A stretch of 23,954 nucleotides of DNA from GCA-003244245 sp035463315 (GCA_035463315.1 DATHTJ010000103.1:1-23954); one strand, 5' to 3'. Positions 1-7,793 are shown, counted from the first letter of the stretch. A program made the numbers and translations. The notes: generated from the letters alone by a model not told the origin.

Positions 1-359
1 AACCAGGCAGCACCGCTCCAACCGCTCCCACCCCCCGCCTCGACTTCCCAGCCTCGCATCCGACGACGCGATCGGCTCGGTGGACTGATACACGAATACT
101 CCCAGGTCGCATGACGTGGATGACCAATTCGGCACCCACAAGGTGCTGGCCGCTTACTCGCACTCGATGCAAAGCGCTGGCCTACGGCTTTGCCACACCG
201 TGGCGGTCACCAGCCCTGTGTGCCCCGAGGCCGAGCGCGAAGCGTCCATAGAGCCTGCATCAACAATATTATCACATTTCTGCCCCGCACGGCTGCGATC
301 GTTACCTCTGCTTCCCAGGCAGAATTCCGATGAGGGTGGATCAATGAGCTAAGGAACCG
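1..359. other. No convincing gene; downstream flank of the oxidase gene
   Basis: I see no supported gene here. An open frame at 116-352 on the plus strand could give 78 residues, but it has no good ribosome binding site, no recognisable domain and a composition like random translation. The stretch is of moderate GC and includes a short AT-rich patch around 260-285, unlike the rest of the window. It lies downstream of the minus-strand oxidase gene that ends at 360. I see no clear terminator hairpin. Confidence 0.4.
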
Positions 360-2783
360 CTATTGTTCGAATTTTCGAACGTACAAGATCCATCCACTAT
401 CCACTTTTGCCAATGGGCCAGTGACGTGTATCGGTCCGTTCCCGTCTTCGAGGTCTTGATACCTTGTCTCCAACTTGCGGTATGCATCTCGTTCGTCGCT
501 TGTGAGGTCTTTTATTTTTCCGGCGCGATTGTCCCATTGCAACTTCGTGCCTTGCTCGAGTGAAATCAACTTCAGTGGGGCGTCAAAAGAAGTTCCCATC
601 AGTCGCAAAATGCCGTCTTGTTTCACAACGGTACCCGTGACAGTTATCTCTACGCCACGGAAATCATAGCTGGCGTTTGCCGATATGGCGAGTTGTTCTG
701 GCCACTTGTCGAGATCCGGCAGGCTTTGATCGTGCAGGTAGACTTCGGCGGTCGAGTCCTGGGTGTTTGCGATTGGCCGCACGGCCGCGACTCCTTCCAG
801 CTTCTTCAATGCCTCGTATGCTCCGCCCCAACACGCCCCGAGACCGTAGGGACACTTTGCCGTCAGTCCGACCGTGACGCGAGTGCCCCTGGATTGGGCC
901 TTCACGACGTCGTCCCGTTCCTCGGTGCGCGTCTTCCCTTCAAGTTCGGTGTACGGTCTCGCCTCGGTGGGGGCCGGCGAGACGGCAGCACGAGTGCCGG
1001 TCGCTGGCAGACCAATCCGCATGATCCGGGCGACGGAAGGAACCCCAGCTTTGCTGAGCACGAAAAGCATGTAGTGTCCCGGAGGGCAGATCTCTGGTCG
1101 TTCGGGCGCAGTAATGACTACCCCACCATCGTCGAGACTGAACCGCAGAACGTTGATGAGCTGGTTTTCGTCGAAAGCGTGGGTTACCGAGGAAAGTCGT
1201 ATCCAGGTTACTTTCTCGATATCCGGCCCCGAGACCTCAAGAGAAAATTCCTTCCCGTACTCGACTTCCTCGGGGGCCGACGTAATTACCGGACGCGGAC
1301 CTTGGAATAGATAGGGAGGGTGGAAGATTTGTCCGTTGCGATGATTGTCGCGGGGATCGTTCGGCTGGTTGCCGACCATGAACTCGCCGCCACCCGCGCT
1401 GAGCACCCTTGCATCCGGGAGCAACACGGCCGTCCCGTGGTAACACCGATCCACGTCCTCGCTGGCAACCTGCTTCCACTCGTTCGTCACCGGATCCCAT
1501 AGCTCGGCGAGGTGGACAGGTTTTCCTGGTGATAAATCGTTGAAGCCAGGGCCCTCAGTTCCTCCGGTCACCAGCACGGTTCCATCAGGGAGAATCGTCG
1601 CATTATGCTGGCGGCGCCGGAAGAGCATAGGTGCGGCCTCACGCCACGCCGGGTGATTGGCACCTAGATCGATGACCTCTGTCGCAGCGGTAGGCAGGTC
1701 GGTACCCATGTCATTGCCACCGCCAATGTAAATCACTTTTCCGGCATCGTACATCACCGAAGGAGCGTACTGTCGCTCTCCGTTGTGTCGTGACCCTCCC
1801 GGCTCGGGTAGCGGGATCCAGGTGCCTGAGCCATCAGTGTCGAGCAGGTACGTCTCGGCATTCGTCCCAGACATGAACACCTGTCCGTTCGGGGCGACGT
1901 GCATGCGCGGATACAGAGGCAGACCAATAAAGTGAGCGAGCGACTTCCACCGGTGCCCATCCCAGATTTGGGGGACATCGTTGATAATGGTCCTACCATT
2001 TTCGATATAACTGCCCGATAACACCAGCACTGTGCCGTCTGAAAGTGCTGTGGCGGTCGGATACCACCGCGGTTTGTTCATCACAGGAAAAGCCGTCCAG
2101 GTATTGGCACGGTAGTCATAGACACACGCCTGGTCGAGTCCGTCTCCATCGGTCAAGTGCCCACCAACGACCAGCAGCCGACCATCGGGCAAGAAAGCAT
2201 GTCCCGAACAGAACAGGTTAATCTTCGTGCCGTTCAGCCGCTTGGGCTGGGGAGTCGAGGTTGATTCCCCAGTCGCGGGATCCCAGATGAACGGGGTGCA
2301 TTCGTGCTCATTCATCGAGCCGGTAGGTCGGTCTCGCCGTCCCCAGAATAACACCTTGCCATTTGGCAGCACATTCGTATGGATTGCCACGTTCGGCAGC
2401 TCGAAGACTGCATCCCACCGTCCCATCTGTGCCGATCCCGACGCCCTCCAGATGCGCCCACCGCTGTGGATCTGGTAGAGCTTGTCACCTGCCGCGGCGA
2501 TCTGCTTGGTAGCGACATCTTTGTCCAACAACTCCCACCCAGTGACCGGCGTTCCGGTATACCTCCAGATGAACCCATTATTGTGGATCTGGTAGAGCTT
2601 GTCGCCCGCTGCGGCGATCTGCTTAGTGGCAGGGTTTCTGTCCAACAACTCCCAGCCCGTAACCGGCGGCCCGGTATACCGCCAAATATTTCCATTGTTA
2701 TGAAGCTGATAAAGATCATCCCCCGCCGCGACGATGGAAACCGAAGCGGGATTCCTGTCCAACAACTCCCATGGAATAGCCAT
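360..2783 (-). CDS. Copper-radical oxidase (galactose/glyoxal oxidase-like) with N-terminal lectin-like repeats
   Basis: The 807-residue product has four parts. Residues 5-121 are three 39-residue repeats starting WELLD and containing LYQIH and IWR, resembling tachylectin-type beta-propeller blades. Residues about 122-490 are a kelch-type propeller of the glyoxal/galactose oxidase family. Residues about 497-592 match the DUF1929 early-set domain. Residues about 633-807 are unassigned. The metalloradical ligands of the family all seem present: Cys192 (LFCSGH) and Tyr241 (RWYPT) for the thioether cofactor, Tyr448-His449 (CYHGT), and His535 (VTHAF). Family members oxidise primary alcohols or aldehydes with O2, giving H2O2; the substrate here is unknown. 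The ATG at 2781-2783 follows an AGGGGAG ribosome site. There is no signal peptide, which is odd because most relatives are exported or membrane anchored. GC is visibly lower than in neighbouring genes, and a transposase scrap lies upstream, suggesting transfer. It seems monocistronic. Confidence 0.88.
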   Translation of the reverse strand: MAIPWELLDRNPASVSIVAAGDDLYQLHNNGNIWRYTGPPVTGWELLDRNPATKQIAAAGDKLYQIHNNGFIWRYTGTPVTGWELLDKDVATKQIAAAGDKLYQIHSGGRIWRASGSAQMGRWDAVFELPNVAIHTNVLPNGKVLFWGRRDRPTGSMNEHECTPFIWDPATGESTSTPQPKRLNGTKINLFCSGHAFLPDGRLLVVGGHLTDGDGLDQACVYDYRANTWTAFPVMNKPRWYPTATALSDGTVLVLSGSYIENGRTIINDVPQIWDGHRWKSLAHFIGLPLYPRMHVAPNGQVFMSGTNAETYLLDTDGSGTWIPLPEPGGSRHNGERQYAPSVMYDAGKVIYIGGGNDMGTDLPTAATEVIDLGANHPAWREAAPMLFRRRQHNATILPDGTVLVTGGTEGPGFNDLSPGKPVHLAELWDPVTNEWKQVASEDVDRCYHGTAVLLPDARVLSAGGGEFMVGNQPNDPRDNHRNGQIFHPPYLFQGPRPVITSAPEEVEYGKEFSLEVSGPDIEKVTWIRLSSVTHAFDENQLINVLRFSLDDGGVVITAPERPEICPPGHYMLFVLSKAGVPSVARIMRIGLPATGTRAAVSPAPTEARPYTELEGKTRTEERDDVVKAQSRGTRVTVGLTAKCPYGLGACWGGAYEALKKLEGVAAVRPIANTQDSTAEVYLHDQSLPDLDKWPEQLAISANASYDFRGVEITVTGTVVKQDGILRLMGTSFDAPLKLISLEQGTKLQWDNRAGKIKDLTSDERDAYRKLETRYQDLEDGNGPIHVTGPLAKVDSGWILYVRKFEQ
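2421..2771 (-). repeat. Three tandem 117-base repeats inside the oxidase gene
   Basis: Three in-frame copies of 39 codons lie at 2655-2771, 2538-2654 and 2421-2537. Each encodes WELLD, then IAAAGDKLYQIH or a close variant, then IWR. Copies two and three share the residues ATKQIAAAGDKLYQIH exactly, and the DNA is also very similar. Each copy probably forms one blade of a sugar-binding beta-propeller. Three blades alone would not close a propeller, so they may pack on the catalytic domain or oligomerise. Confidence 0.85.
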
Positions 2784-2823
2784 AATGCTCCCCTATCAGG
2801 ATTCGACCGCGCGCCGTGCTTGT

Positions 2824-2855
2824 ATCATAAGAAACTTCCTTCCATAGAAGGTCAA
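2824..2855 (-). promoter_or_regulatory. Possible promoter of the oxidase gene
   Basis: On the minus strand a TATGAT box (2824-2829) lies about 40 bases upstream of the start codon. A TTGACC box (2850-2855) lies 20 bases further upstream. Both hexamers are close to the sigma-70-type consensus, but the 20-base spacer is long, so the -35 assignment is weak. Confidence 0.35.
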
Positions 2856-3229
2856 ACGGTCTATCCTCACTGTCCCGGGCGTCCTTCCTTGGAAGCTCAA
2901 AGCTAGGTATCTCGACACGGTCCTCGGTTGGCTCAAACAGGGACCACAGGGAAGAGGCCAACAACATCCAGTAAATACGTCCATGTTCGGTCCATTCGGG
3001 TGAACTTGCGCGGAACCTGTGTCATCTGACCGGACGGCATTGTGAAGTTGTTTGGTGTCGCGTGTGACGAGGGTGTCACGGGTGGAGGATGCGCCCCGAT
3101 CGGGGGTAAACATTCACGTCTCTGGCCGCAGGCATGCTGGGGTTTCGCCGTAGTCGGGCTGCTCGGCGGTGTGAGTGGGTTAGCTCCGGCTAGGTTGGGG
3201 CGGGGGTGGGTGGTTGCCAGGGGTTGCCG
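2856..3229. other. Gene-poor spacer
   Basis: No supported gene. Several overlapping open frames exist on both strands (for example minus 2933-3430), but none has a recognisable domain or a convincing start. The spacer separates the oxidase gene from the transposase remnant and probably consists of degraded mobile DNA. Confidence 0.35.
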
Positions 3230-3376
3230 GTGAGGGCGGCGCACGGTCGTTTCAAGATCGATAATGCGGACGACAGCCTTGTCGTTGGGTGGTTGGCGCG
3301 CGAGGGTCACGCGCTGACATACCGGTTTAGTGATCTTCGGCATGTCGTGTCGGGATGGGCGACGGAGCCCCGGTAG
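3230..3376 (+). CDS. Possible 48-residue orphan protein or gene fragment
   Basis: A GTG-started frame encodes 48 residues including RFKIDNADDSLVVGWLAREG, ending in a TAG. The residue make-up looks coding (acidic and hydrophobic residues in a helical pattern), unlike the surrounding shadow frames. I see no good ribosome site, and alternative GTG or TTG starts exist upstream in frame (3206, 3224). I do not recognise the family. It may be the remnant of a longer gene or part of the degraded element that contains the transposase scrap just downstream. Confidence 0.25.
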   Translation: MRAAHGRFKIDNADDSLVVGWLAREGHALTYRFSDLRHVVSGWATEPR

Positions 3377-3418
3377 CAAGAGGAGCCCTCTCACAGACTT
3401 CTCACTACCGGAACTCCG

Positions 3419-3823
3419 TTGCTGCTTCATCCTGCCATCAGTGAGTCAGGTTTCGCCGCGCTCGGCGCTGCGAGGTCGCCTCCGGCCACTGCCGGGGATC
3501 TCCCGGCGCCGACGCTGATGCGTCCTGACCTGCTGGTACGGTCCGCTGAGGTCTCTGACGGTCGCTGCGATCAGAGCCGGGTTCATCCGCTCGCGGTGGT
3601 GCTCGCATTGTGCGCGGCGGCAATCGTGACGGGCATGAGCTCGTTCACCGCGATCGCCGGCTGGGCCGCCGATGTCCCGGCGGGGCAGCAGCGGCATTAC
3701 CGGATGTCTCACCGCGCAGAGGTACTGCATGGTTATGCACTCTGGTTCGTGAAGAGCGATGTTCGTGCAGCGTTGAGGGCACGGTCTGAGCTTGATCGGC
3801 CGCCAGGGGACCTCATCTTTTGA
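3419..3823 (+). pseudogene. ISAs1-type transposase N-terminal remnant
   Basis: Nucleotides 3581-3685 encode VHPLAVVLALCAAAIVTGMS followed by SFTAIAGWAADVPAG. This is typical of the transposase-associated N-terminal domain (DDE_Tnp_1-associated) of ISAs1-family transposases, in which a hydrophobic helix is followed by SF.AI..W..D.P. The flanking residues do not look like the family, and the DDE catalytic domain is missing. The next gene begins within about 60 bases on the opposite strand. The frame opens with TTG at 3419 and lacks a ribosome site. I infer a decayed, non-functional insertion-sequence scrap. The family call rests on this short motif. Confidence 0.6.
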
Positions 3824-3876
3824 TCTTGTGCCGTAAGGGGCTCCCGCTGCGTGCAGTGGTGATCGGCCTGTTGTAG

Positions 3877-4809
3877 TCACGCCTGGGTGGTCTGCTCCAG
3901 GTCGATCACGATCTTGCCGAGGGTGTGACCGGACTCCACCGCTCGCAGTGCCTGTGGTGCTTCGTCGAAGGGGTAGGTCTGGAGCACTTTGGGATCGACT
4001 TTGCCTGCGGCGACCAGGGTGGCGAGGGCGGCAACGCCCGCCGAACTGGACACCAGAAAGCTGCCTCCCAACTCCGCGACACTGGGATCGGCGACCGACA
4101 CGATCCGGGCGGGATTGGTGATCAAAATGACGACGTGGCGCATCGGTTCGCCGCCGACCACGTCGAGGATGGCATCAACGCCGCCGGGCAGCAGTCGGCG
4201 CATCTGTGTGACGACGTCGCCACTGTCGTAGGGGACCAGCGTGGCCCCGAGGCTTTCCGTCATCGACCGCTTGGTCTCGCTCCCGACTCCGAAGACCGCC
4301 GCGCCGCGGTTGCGCGCCAGCTGTGCGGCCATGACACCGACACCACCACCGACGCCGTTGATCAGCAGCGTCTCGCCCTCGGTGACGCCGAGTTTCTCCA
4401 GCGCGTCCCAGGCGGTCCCACCGGCCACCGGCAGCGCGGCTGCCTGCACGAAACTGATCTGTGGGGGCTTATGTCTGGTGGCCTCGCCGAGCAGCACCGT
4501 GTGCTCGGCGTAGCTGCCGTGTCCCGGCGCGGTCTTGCCCATCACGTCATCGCCCTGGGCGAATCCCTCGACATCGGAACCGACTGCTACCACGACACCG
4601 GCCGCCTCGACGCCCAGCACCAAAGGAAAGTCCGGTGTGGCCTGCGGGTTAACCATCGCACCGCGGCGAATCTTGTAATCGACAGGGTTGACCCCCACCG
4701 CCTTGACCTTGATCACCAACTCGCTGGGACCCGGCACCGGCTGCGGCCGATCAAACCAGGTCTCGGTCTCAGGACCACCGTAAGAGGTGTAACCATAGGC
4801 CCTGCTCAT
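3877..4809 (-). CDS. NAD(P)H:quinone oxidoreductase-like MDR protein
   Basis: This 310-residue protein is a zinc-free medium-chain dehydrogenase/reductase of the zeta-crystallin/quinone oxidoreductase group. The GroES-like domain includes VGVNPVDYKIRRG (about 38-50) and GVEAAGVVVAVG (about 66-77). The Rossmann domain has the nucleotide loop GVGGGVGVMAAQLA (about 152-165), and the C-terminal GKIVIDL is typical. No structural zinc cysteines are visible. It is expected to be a cytosolic enzyme reducing quinones or enones with NADPH; the exact substrate cannot be told. The ATG at 4807-4809 has a purine-rich stretch (GGGAGAGGA) upstream. Length is normal for the family. It is a single gene between two gene-poor stretches. 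Confidence 0.88.
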   Translation of the reverse strand: MSRAYGYTSYGGPETETWFDRPQPVPGPSELVIKVKAVGVNPVDYKIRRGAMVNPQATPDFPLVLGVEAAGVVVAVGSDVEGFAQGDDVMGKTAPGHGSYAEHTVLLGEATRHKPPQISFVQAAALPVAGGTAWDALEKLGVTEGETLLINGVGGGVGVMAAQLARNRGAAVFGVGSETKRSMTESLGATLVPYDSGDVVTQMRRLLPGGVDAILDVVGGEPMRHVVILITNPARIVSVADPSVAELGGSFLVSSSAGVAALATLVAAGKVDPKVLQTYPFDEAPQALRAVESGHTLGKIVIDLEQTTQA

Positions 4810-5353
4810 CGCAGTCAGTCCTCTCCCTCGTCACCCACCAGTCCTTCCTACCCTGCCTCAGCCGACGCACAACGACCGCATGCAGCGAATCCGCAAGGCG
4901 AACCTTTGTCGGGAACGTCGTCGGTGAGAAGCGGCTCGGTGACGCGCGAGTCGAGTCAATCGCGTCAGCTGCAGCGGGGTGCTCGCCACGACTTACCGAG
5001 ACGAAAATACCTATCCCATGACCACACAGCGGGAAGTAGGCGACACCAGACCCCGGAGACGGACCCCGTGGCCGGCCACTTCACCGACCCCAGGGCCACT
5101 TGATCGGCCTCGCCCCTACCGCGTAGCCGCCGACACCGGACAACCAAGAACACCGAAGACCGTGAACTGTGGTATGGCCGCACGCTCATCAGCAGATGAG
5201 CACATTGCGGTGATCACATGCACCCGAAGCCGACCCGAGACACGGCCCCAGCTCCGAGCCGGAGCGGTCCACGGGGACATGCCTTGCTCACCACCCTCGC
5301 ATCGACCAACCAACCACCCCGCCACAGGCTCAGCCCACGTGGGCTGAGATCAC
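4810..5353. other. Gene-poor stretch with repeat-like motifs
   Basis: No convincing gene in about 540 bases. A plus frame at 4979-5347 and minus frames at 4965-5189 and 5116-5325 look like random translations. Visible structure: GGCCACTTCA at 5074-5083 and GGCCACTTGA at 5094-5103 form a 20-base-spaced direct repeat. A hairpin CTCATC-AGCA-GATGAG lies at about 5185-5200, and a perfect palindrome at 5329-5348. The stretch borders the truncated end of the ABC-F gene, so it probably contains a rearrangement junction. Confidence 0.45.
5329..5348. repeat. Perfect 20-base palindrome
   Basis: CTCAGCCCAC is followed at once by its reverse complement GTGGGCTGAG. It lies a few bases beyond the stop codon of the truncated ABC-F gene. 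Possible roles are a transcription terminator stem without a loop, a binding site for a dimeric regulator, or a scar or target of a mobile element. It has no T-tract. Confidence 0.6.
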
Positions 5354-6526
5354 TCAATAGGTGTGTCTTAAGTGAAAGGTCGTCTTGCCGGCCCCGTTCG
5401 CGCCGGTGACCAGCAGCCGACCGGCCGCGGGCAGATCGAGCCGGTCCAGGACCAGGCGACCGGGCACGGTGACGCCGCGCAGTACCAGAACACGATCCGC
5501 CTCGACCGGCACAGTCGTCATGGCCGCATCGAGTCGCAGCGGGTCCGGCGGGCGGGCCACCTGGTCGCGGGTGAGCTCGTCCAGGCGGTGCGCGGCGTTG
5601 CGGACCCGCCTCGAGATCTGGCGTTGCACATGCTCGCCTCTCCTGTCGTAGGCCATCTTGTTCTTGTCCTTGATCGGCCGGAACTTGCCGACTTCCCGGG
5701 CGGTTTGCGTCACCGAGAGACGCAGTGCCCGCAGCTGCTCCTGCTCGGTGCGCCACTGGTGCTGCCAGCTCTGTCGCTCCATCCGTTTCTCGCGCAGGTA
5801 GTGGCGGTAGGCGCCGCCATAGAAAGTCGATCCGCCGCGCGCCGGGTCCAGGTCGTAGATGCAGGTGCATACCTCGTCGAGGAACACCCGGTCGTGGCTG
5901 GCGACGACCACCGCGCCGGGCAGCTCCCGCAGCCGCGCCTCGAGGAAGGCGATCCCGTCGTCATCGAGGTGGTTGGTGGGCTCGTCCAGCAGCAGAGCCG
6001 TGGGTCGGCGAATCAGCAGCGCTGCGAGCATCAGCCGGCTGCGCTCCCCTCCCGACAGCGAACCGAGACTGCGGCCGCGGTCGATCCGGTCGAGGCCCAG
6101 GCCCGCCAAGGTCAGCGCTGCACGGCGGTCGGCGTCCCACACCGAGTGGGCTTCTGCGGCTTGGAGTACCGCGGCGTAGCCGGTCGCGAGAGCGTCGTCC
6201 CCGGGACGGCGGGACAGCGCGGTGGCCGCAGTAGCGACCTCGTGTTCCAGTTCCCGAAGCTGGACCAGTGCGTCCTCGACCACTGTCTCGACTCTCGCCG
6301 CGGCGGTGTAGGGCGTCTCCTGATGCAGGAAACCGACGTCCGCTGGGCGGGTCAGTTGCCCGGAGTCGGGGTCCTCGGTGCCTGCGAGCAGGCGCAGCAG
6401 GGTGGACTTGCCTGCGCCGTTCTCCCCGACCAGACCCAGCCGGTGCCCAGGGGCGACCGAGACGAACACATCGGACAAAACCCGACAGTCCGCGTAGGAC
6501 TTCACGACATCCCTTGCAGACAACAT
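5354..6526 (-). pseudogene. Truncated ABC-F ATPase (ribosome-protection type)
   Basis: ABC-F proteins are soluble twin-ATPase proteins that act on the ribosome; some confer resistance to ribosome-targeting antibiotics. I start at ATG 6526 (MLSARDVVKSY), where homology begins; an in-frame upstream extension to 6709 has no family resemblance. From that start, NBD1 has Walker A GENGAGKST (34-42), signature LSGGERSRL, Walker B LLLDEPTNHLD and VASHD. A basic, helical linker follows (WQHQWRTEQEQLRALR and nearby). NBD2 begins but ends eight residues after its Walker A (GANGAGKTT), at HLRHTY and stop. About 140-150 C-terminal residues, including the second signature and Walker B, are missing. No continuation is found downstream in any frame, so this is a deletion or rearrangement, not a simple frameshift. 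It is probably non-functional, or at most a one-and-a-bit-domain protein. Confidence 0.8.
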
Positions 6527-6551
6527 GGTCGCGGTCGGAGAACAGATGGTG

Positions 6552-6728
6552 GTCAAGAGATCACCCCGCAGATGACGGGAGCGCGCCTCAACGACCGAAC
6601 GACACACAGTGGTCCACACCACCGTGAACACGATGACCGACGTCGAAGCCGCGCCCAGCGAGTGAGCGGCAGGCGCCCGCGGGGCAGATGCCTCAGCGCG
6701 GACGATCACTCGACGTCAGGAGATCACC
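6552..6728 (-). repeat. Direct repeat in the ABC-F leader
   Basis: On the minus strand, GGTGATCTCCTGAC (6715-6728) recurs with one mismatch as GGTGATCTCTTGAC (6552-6565). Both copies lie in the roughly 280-base spacer between the radical SAM gene and the ABC-F start. Their role is unknown; a regulatory site or attenuation element is possible. Confidence 0.4.
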
Positions 6729-6733
6729 GCACC

Positions 6734-6763
6734 AGGCTAACCGCCACGGCACAGCAACCGCAA
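6734..6763 (-). promoter_or_regulatory. Possible promoter of the ABC-F gene
   Basis: On the minus strand TTGCGG (6758-6763) and TAGCCT (6734-6739) are separated by 18 bases. Use of this promoter would leave a leader of about 200 bases before the ABC-F ATG. Long leaders with attenuation are known for several antibiotic-resistance ABC-F genes. The hexamers are imperfect, so this is tentative. Confidence 0.3.
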
Positions 6764-6803
6764 CGAGATTCCTCCTCGGAAACCTCACTTCGTTGGTGCA
6801 TCT

Positions 6804-7781
6804 CTACTCGCCAGGGCGGGTCGTGCTCGGCGGCGCAGCACGGAGGCCGTAGCGCCGGGCCAGCGCTGCCACCCGGGCGCAGACGCTTCGCTGATATGCC
6901 TTGGAGGCGTAGGCGCTGTCACCGTAGAGATCCCGGTAGTGGGGCAGGAACTCGGGGTGCTGGCGTTCCAGCCAGGCGAGGTACCACTCTCGCGCGCCGG
7001 GACGCAGGTGGAGCACCAGCGGAGTGACGCTGCGGGCGCCGGCCGCCGCGATCGCCCACACCGTCGCCTCAAGCTGGCTGGGCGAGTCGGTGAGGTACGG
7101 CAGGATCGGCGCCATCAGCACTCCGCACCCGATACCCGCGTCGGTGAGCGTGCGACACACGCTGAGCCGGGCGCGGGGCGCGGGCGTGCCGGGCTCGACC
7201 TGCCGCCACAGCGCCTCGTCGATGAATCCCACTGAGACGTTGACCGAGACGTCAGTGACCTCTGCGGCCTCGCGGAGCAGATCGAGATCGCGCAGCACCA
7301 GGGTGCCCTTGGTAAGGATCGAGAACGGGTTCCGAGCGCCGCGCAGCGCCTCGAGAATGCCGGGCATCAGGCGGTAGCGTCCCTCGGCCCGCTGGTAGGG
7401 ATCGACGTTGGTGCCCATCGCGATCCGGTCCCCCGCCCAACGCGCGGAGGTGAGCTCCTTGCGCAGCAGTTCCGGCGCGTTGATCTTCACCACGATCTTC
7501 GAGTCGAAGTCGGCCCCGGCGTCAAGATCGAGGTACTCGTGCGTCCGCCGAGCGAAACAATAAACACACGCATGGCTGCAACCCCGGTACGGGTTGAGTG
7601 TCCAGCTGAAGGGCATCCGGGAGGCGGCCGGTACCTTGTTGAGGATCGAGCGGGCCCGCACCTCGTAGAAGGTCATCCCGCGGAACTCCGGGGTGTCGAA
7701 GGTGCGCGTGATGACGTCGCTTACCCCGAACAGCGTGTCCTGGGCGGACTCGTCGGACAGCGTCAGGTTGTCCCATCGCAT
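6804..7781 (-). CDS. Rv2578c-family radical SAM protein (SplB-like)
   Basis: From ATG 7781 the product has 325 residues. The sequence RGCSHACVYCFAR (about 66-78) holds the CxxxCxxC cluster motif (Cys68, Cys72, Cys75) that binds the [4Fe-4S] cluster and S-adenosylmethionine. The surroundings (NPYRGC, then KINAPELLRKEL, GTNVDPYQRAEG, ILTKGTL, VSVGF) match the actinobacterial Rv2578c-type group, distantly related to spore photoproduct lyase. The substrate is unknown; the DNA-repair link is an inference from kinship and regulation. A longer in-frame start at 7955 exists, but it would overlap the divergent gene and the operator; the 7781 start has GGTGGG upstream. A perfect SOS box lies 13 bases upstream of the start codon, so LexA control is likely. 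The truncated ABC-F gene lies downstream on the same strand. Confidence 0.85.
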   Translation of the reverse strand: MRWDNLTLSDESAQDTLFGVSDVITRTFDTPEFRGMTFYEVRARSILNKVPAASRMPFSWTLNPYRGCSHACVYCFARRTHEYLDLDAGADFDSKIVVKINAPELLRKELTSARWAGDRIAMGTNVDPYQRAEGRYRLMPGILEALRGARNPFSILTKGTLVLRDLDLLREAAEVTDVSVNVSVGFIDEALWRQVEPGTPAPRARLSVCRTLTDAGIGCGVLMAPILPYLTDSPSQLEATVWAIAAAGARSVTPLVLHLRPGAREWYLAWLERQHPEFLPHYRDLYGDSAYASKAYQRSVCARVAALARRYGLRAAPPSTTRPGE

Positions 7782-7793
7782 CGGCCCACCATA

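Noticed and set aside
116..352. Plus-strand 78-codon frame at the left edge
   Set aside because: No ribosome site, no domain, and residue composition like random translation.
618..1310. Plus-strand 230-codon frame
   Set aside because: Antisense shadow of the copper-radical oxidase gene, whose domains and catalytic residues are clear.
5214..5870. Minus-strand 218-codon frame across the end of the ABC-F gene
   Set aside because: Alternative frame of the ABC-F gene with arginine- and proline-rich filler; it does not contain the missing NBD2.
6527..6709. N-terminal extension of the ABC-F protein
   Set aside because: The first 61 residues do not resemble the family; ABC-F homology starts at the ATG at 6526.
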